Shown here: positions 61,421-64,000 of the stretch, one piece after another
How the letters are laid out: the number at the start of each line of letters is the position of its first letter
Numbering within the stretch: position 1 is the stretch's first letter
Source of the DNA: Apium graveolens
Taxonomy: Eukaryota; Streptophyta; Magnoliopsida; Apiales; Apiaceae
DNA length: 64,000 bases
Direction of reading: 5' to 3'
NCBI RefSeq assembly: GCF_009905375.1
Contig: NC_133655.1
Coordinates: 37,376,203 to 37,440,202, forward strand
Notes under the pieces: generated by a model
The model's input: the letters and a program-made list of their open reading frames with translations, nothing else
Told to the model about the DNA's origin: nothing
The model's database searches: none
Program-made: the position numbers and the translations under genes

Positions 61421-64000
61421 CCCTGAGTTATTTGCTTAAGTGATTCTGAGGACAGAATCCTTTTAAGGGGAGAAGGATGTAATATTCGGGATATGACATG
61501 TATTATGTGATTATTATATGAATTTCGGTAATTATCTGTGAAGTGGTATTTGTGTTTGGATATGTAAATATGGTATAATTTGAGTATTTTAATTTTTATA
61601 TGTCCAAAATAAAATATAGATAATTTTTATATCTTCCTATTTATTTTTATGATGATTTATGATTTTATTGGACATTTATGGATTTTATAATTTCTTTTTT
61701 CGAGTAATTACAAACTATTTTATATAATCGGGAACCAGCCGACCTCAACCGTTTTTACGTTTTTATAACCTGAAACTCTTCCGAAAACTCCTTCCTAACC
61801 CAATTGCAATATTCCGAGCATTTTCCATGTTTTGACTTTTTCGATCCGGCGTACGGTTGTTCCCGTGCGGGTCCTGGCGCAATATTTTCGATACAAAATT
61901 TGTTTCGGTAAATCGATAAAACCTGTATTTTTCGATAAACGGGATCTTTTTATTAAACTATTATAATTATCACTTCATAATACGTGTAACCAGGCGCTGA
62001 GACCAAGACCGTAGTACAAATTGTACAGATTTGGATAATTATCTCGAAAACCGATACCATTTGGATCTGTTTTTTATAAATAAACGTAATATTCTATATC
62101 CGGTATGATCCAACGGGGTACCAATATTCCGTAAATATAAATAGCACTTACCGTTTTTTATTTCGTATCGGAAATCATTTGCAAACAGTATTTACAGAAT
62201 TTTTACAAAGAAAATACTATAATTATATTTTGTTCTTCGTAATCAAACTCAAATCCGGAGGCGTTATCGATATCGGATTTTGGCGTGCTTATACTCAAAA
62301 CGAAGCTGTTGATTTGTACTTTCAGAATCTTTCATCAAAACCACTGCAGAATCAAGTGGTAATTCTCTATAAACTATTTTTAATTCGAATTATTTTGATG
62401 TAAATTATGAATTTTTGTTCGAGAGCTTGTTTGTATGATTTGATGACTGCATGTTGTAGAGTTTTTCTTCCTAATGATTTTGATATATTATATGATTGAT
62501 TTGGAGTTCAATAACATGTTCAAATAAGTGTTTGATTCTCGAATTAAAGAAACTGGGGTTTATATACTTTGAATGTTCTTAATTGGAAATTAGGGATTTT
62601 TGTTCTAAAGGTTATTGGTTTAATTAGATGTTACCAGCTTATAGATCGTAAGGAGAGGAATTGATTGATCCCAGTTTAATGTAAAAGGGTTCCCAGTTCG
62701 AGCTCGCCGGAGTTGGACGAACACGACGGCGACGGGAAGTTGCTTCGATTTTTCCGGACATACAACCCATTTTCAGTCCATTCCAGACCCATGGGGAAGA
62801 TCTTTGCGAGCTGTAGAACGTTTCTCGAGTTGTTGGTTGATTTCTGGGAGGCTGAACGCCTCCGACGTCGTTCCCGACGCCGTTTTCCGACGACCTGGGG
62901 GTGGCGGCGGACAAATATCCGTTTAGCCCCAGGGTTATACAAACATTACAGTCAAGCCCCAAAGTTTGCAAATTGTACGGTTTTAACCCTGCGACTAAAA
63001 GTTTTGAAAACTTACACTTTACCCCCTTGGGAATTCTATTTTTCAAAATTGTTTTTATTTATTTATTTTAATTCCAAAAATACTTTTAAATTATTTAAGA
63101 ATTCAGAAATAAATCTGAATTATTCGATTAATTAATCTTAATTAATAATTAATTAATTAATTAGTTAATTAATCTAAATATTAATTGATTAATTGATTTA
63201 ATTAGTTATTAATTAATTTTAATTGATTATTTAATTTGGATTTAATTATTTATTTGATTTAAAAATTCCGAAAAATAGTTTTGAGCTTTAAAATATTATT
63301 TTAAATTGTTTTCAAGACTCGATAATTATCATAAAATTATTTTGAAGCCGGATTTGGCCAACCGAACCCTGTTTATTGCTTTAAAATTGATCCAACGACC
63401 CGTTTTAACTCCGAAAAATGTTTTAAAAATCATATTAAATACCCGAAAGACTGTTTATGACCCGAGACTTCCTTATAAAAGAAATTTCATTGATTGTTTG
63501 ATGTGTTATGTGTTATATGTGACTTATTTGTTTGATTGTCGGACTATGTGATCAGTGTTTACTTGTTTTTTTAGCATAACTTTTAATCCGTTAATCGGAT
63601 TTGGGTGAAACGAAGGGTAGATGAAACATCATGACGTCCATGTGACGATTAGAATAATGTGAGATGAATATTGATAGATACTTATGATGCCTAGCAGAGT
63701 AGACAAGGCGTAGAAAAGGAAATCAGGTGATCAGAAAATGGAATCGATGCGTAGAAAATATAGCAGGTGATCACTAAATAGAAGCAGGGCATAGAAAAGT
63801 AGACGAGTGGTTGTTGAATAAAGTCATTAGACAAGTACAAGTGAAGTTGGAATCGATTGTGATAAGGCAAGTACTTCTAAACTTTTTTTTCGAGATATAA
63901 TGCAAATAGTTCTAAATTCTCTCGTGACATATTGTTAAGTATTCAAAATAGCTCTGTTTTATATTATAAGTACTTTGAATCCTTCATCCTTGAACCTGAG
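61421..64000 (+). repeat. Array unit 4 (partial, cut by window end)
   Basis: It retains the 697-bp segment and TATA box like unit 1 but has its own substitutions, for example GGTCCTGGCG near 61873. The unit continues beyond the window. Confidence 0.9.

Larger units (their letters stand above)
47743..64000 (+). repeat. Tandem array of the G1 3' LTR with embedded Copia solo LTR
   Basis: Units start at CCCTGAGTTATTTG: 47743, 52767, 57094 and 61421, giving 5024, 4327, 4327 and at least 2580 bp (cut by the window end). Each unit holds the last bases of the G1 internal domain, the polypurine tract, most of the LTR, the solo LTR S4, and then AGCTAGCAGGAGCTTACAA joined straight to the next CCCTGAG. 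The LTR end GCGCCACA is missing, so units are joined inside the LTR. Units 2 and 3 share a 697-bp deletion; units 1 and 4 do not. Confidence 0.92.

Noticed and set aside
47743..64000. Centromeric satellite or CRISPR-like repeat array
   Set aside because: Units are kilobases long, contain LTR and solo-LTR structure, and the genome is a plant genome.
1..64000. Host genes, tRNA or rRNA genes
   Set aside because: I found no host protein domain, intron-exon pattern or cloverleaf; the TGGTATCAGAGC matches are retroelement primer sites.

Overview
This window looks like pure retrotransposon heartland from a dicot-like plant nuclear genome. It is AT-rich. I recognise no host gene, tRNA or rRNA. Almost every base can be assigned to LTR retrotransposons nested inside one another, and eight junctions carry readable 5-bp target-site duplications (TSDs). 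The plant call rests on SIRE-type Copia elements with an extra ORF after pol, Tekay/Del-like chromovirus remains, initiator-Met-tRNA primer sites (TGGTATCA-type) and plant-style TATA boxes. I cannot name the species.

Layout. (1) 1-9937: 3' half of a SIRE-like Copia element, E1 (end of RNase H, spacer, decayed extra ORF, 3' LTR), carrying a Gypsy-type solo LTR (Gs1, 722-4406). (2) 9943-19938: 3' half of a second element of the same family, E2. Its extra ORF is split by another long solo LTR (Gs2, 14538-18633). The TSD TTGTT indicates that E1 jumped into E2. (3) 19939-25574 and 47662-47799: an old chromovirus-type Gypsy element, G1. It has a 5' LTR tail, primer site, badly decayed gag-pol and polypurine tract, and it contains E2 in its 5' LTR. 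(4) 25575-47656: a minus-strand SIRE-like element, C3, inserted in the chromodomain region of G1. C3 carries a solo LTR (S3, 26624-27675) in its 3' LTR and a complete plus-strand Copia element, C4 (33383-41084), in its RNase H. (5) 47743-64000: the 3' LTR of G1, hit by a Copia solo LTR (S4) and then amplified as a tandem array with periods of 5024, 4327, 4327 and at least 2580 bp.

Order of events: G1 is oldest. E2, C3 and S4 entered G1. E1 and Gs2 entered E2, and Gs1 entered E1. S3 and C4 entered C3. C4 is young (about 22 differences between two 1096-bp LTRs, about 2%), and C3 is older (about 4%). No element is fully intact. C4 comes closest, with one in-frame TAG, two frameshifts and a missing integrase zinc cysteine.

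Most interesting signals: a repeated, covarying hairpin in the C4 leader RNA; a different short word strewn through the LTR, spacer and coding parts of each SIRE-like family (AAGTTCTGATG in E1/E2, ATCCGTTGATG in C3/S3); a conserved hairpin-like box shared by three otherwise dissimilar Gypsy LTRs; and the LTR tandem array, whose out-of-phase duplication can be reconstructed.
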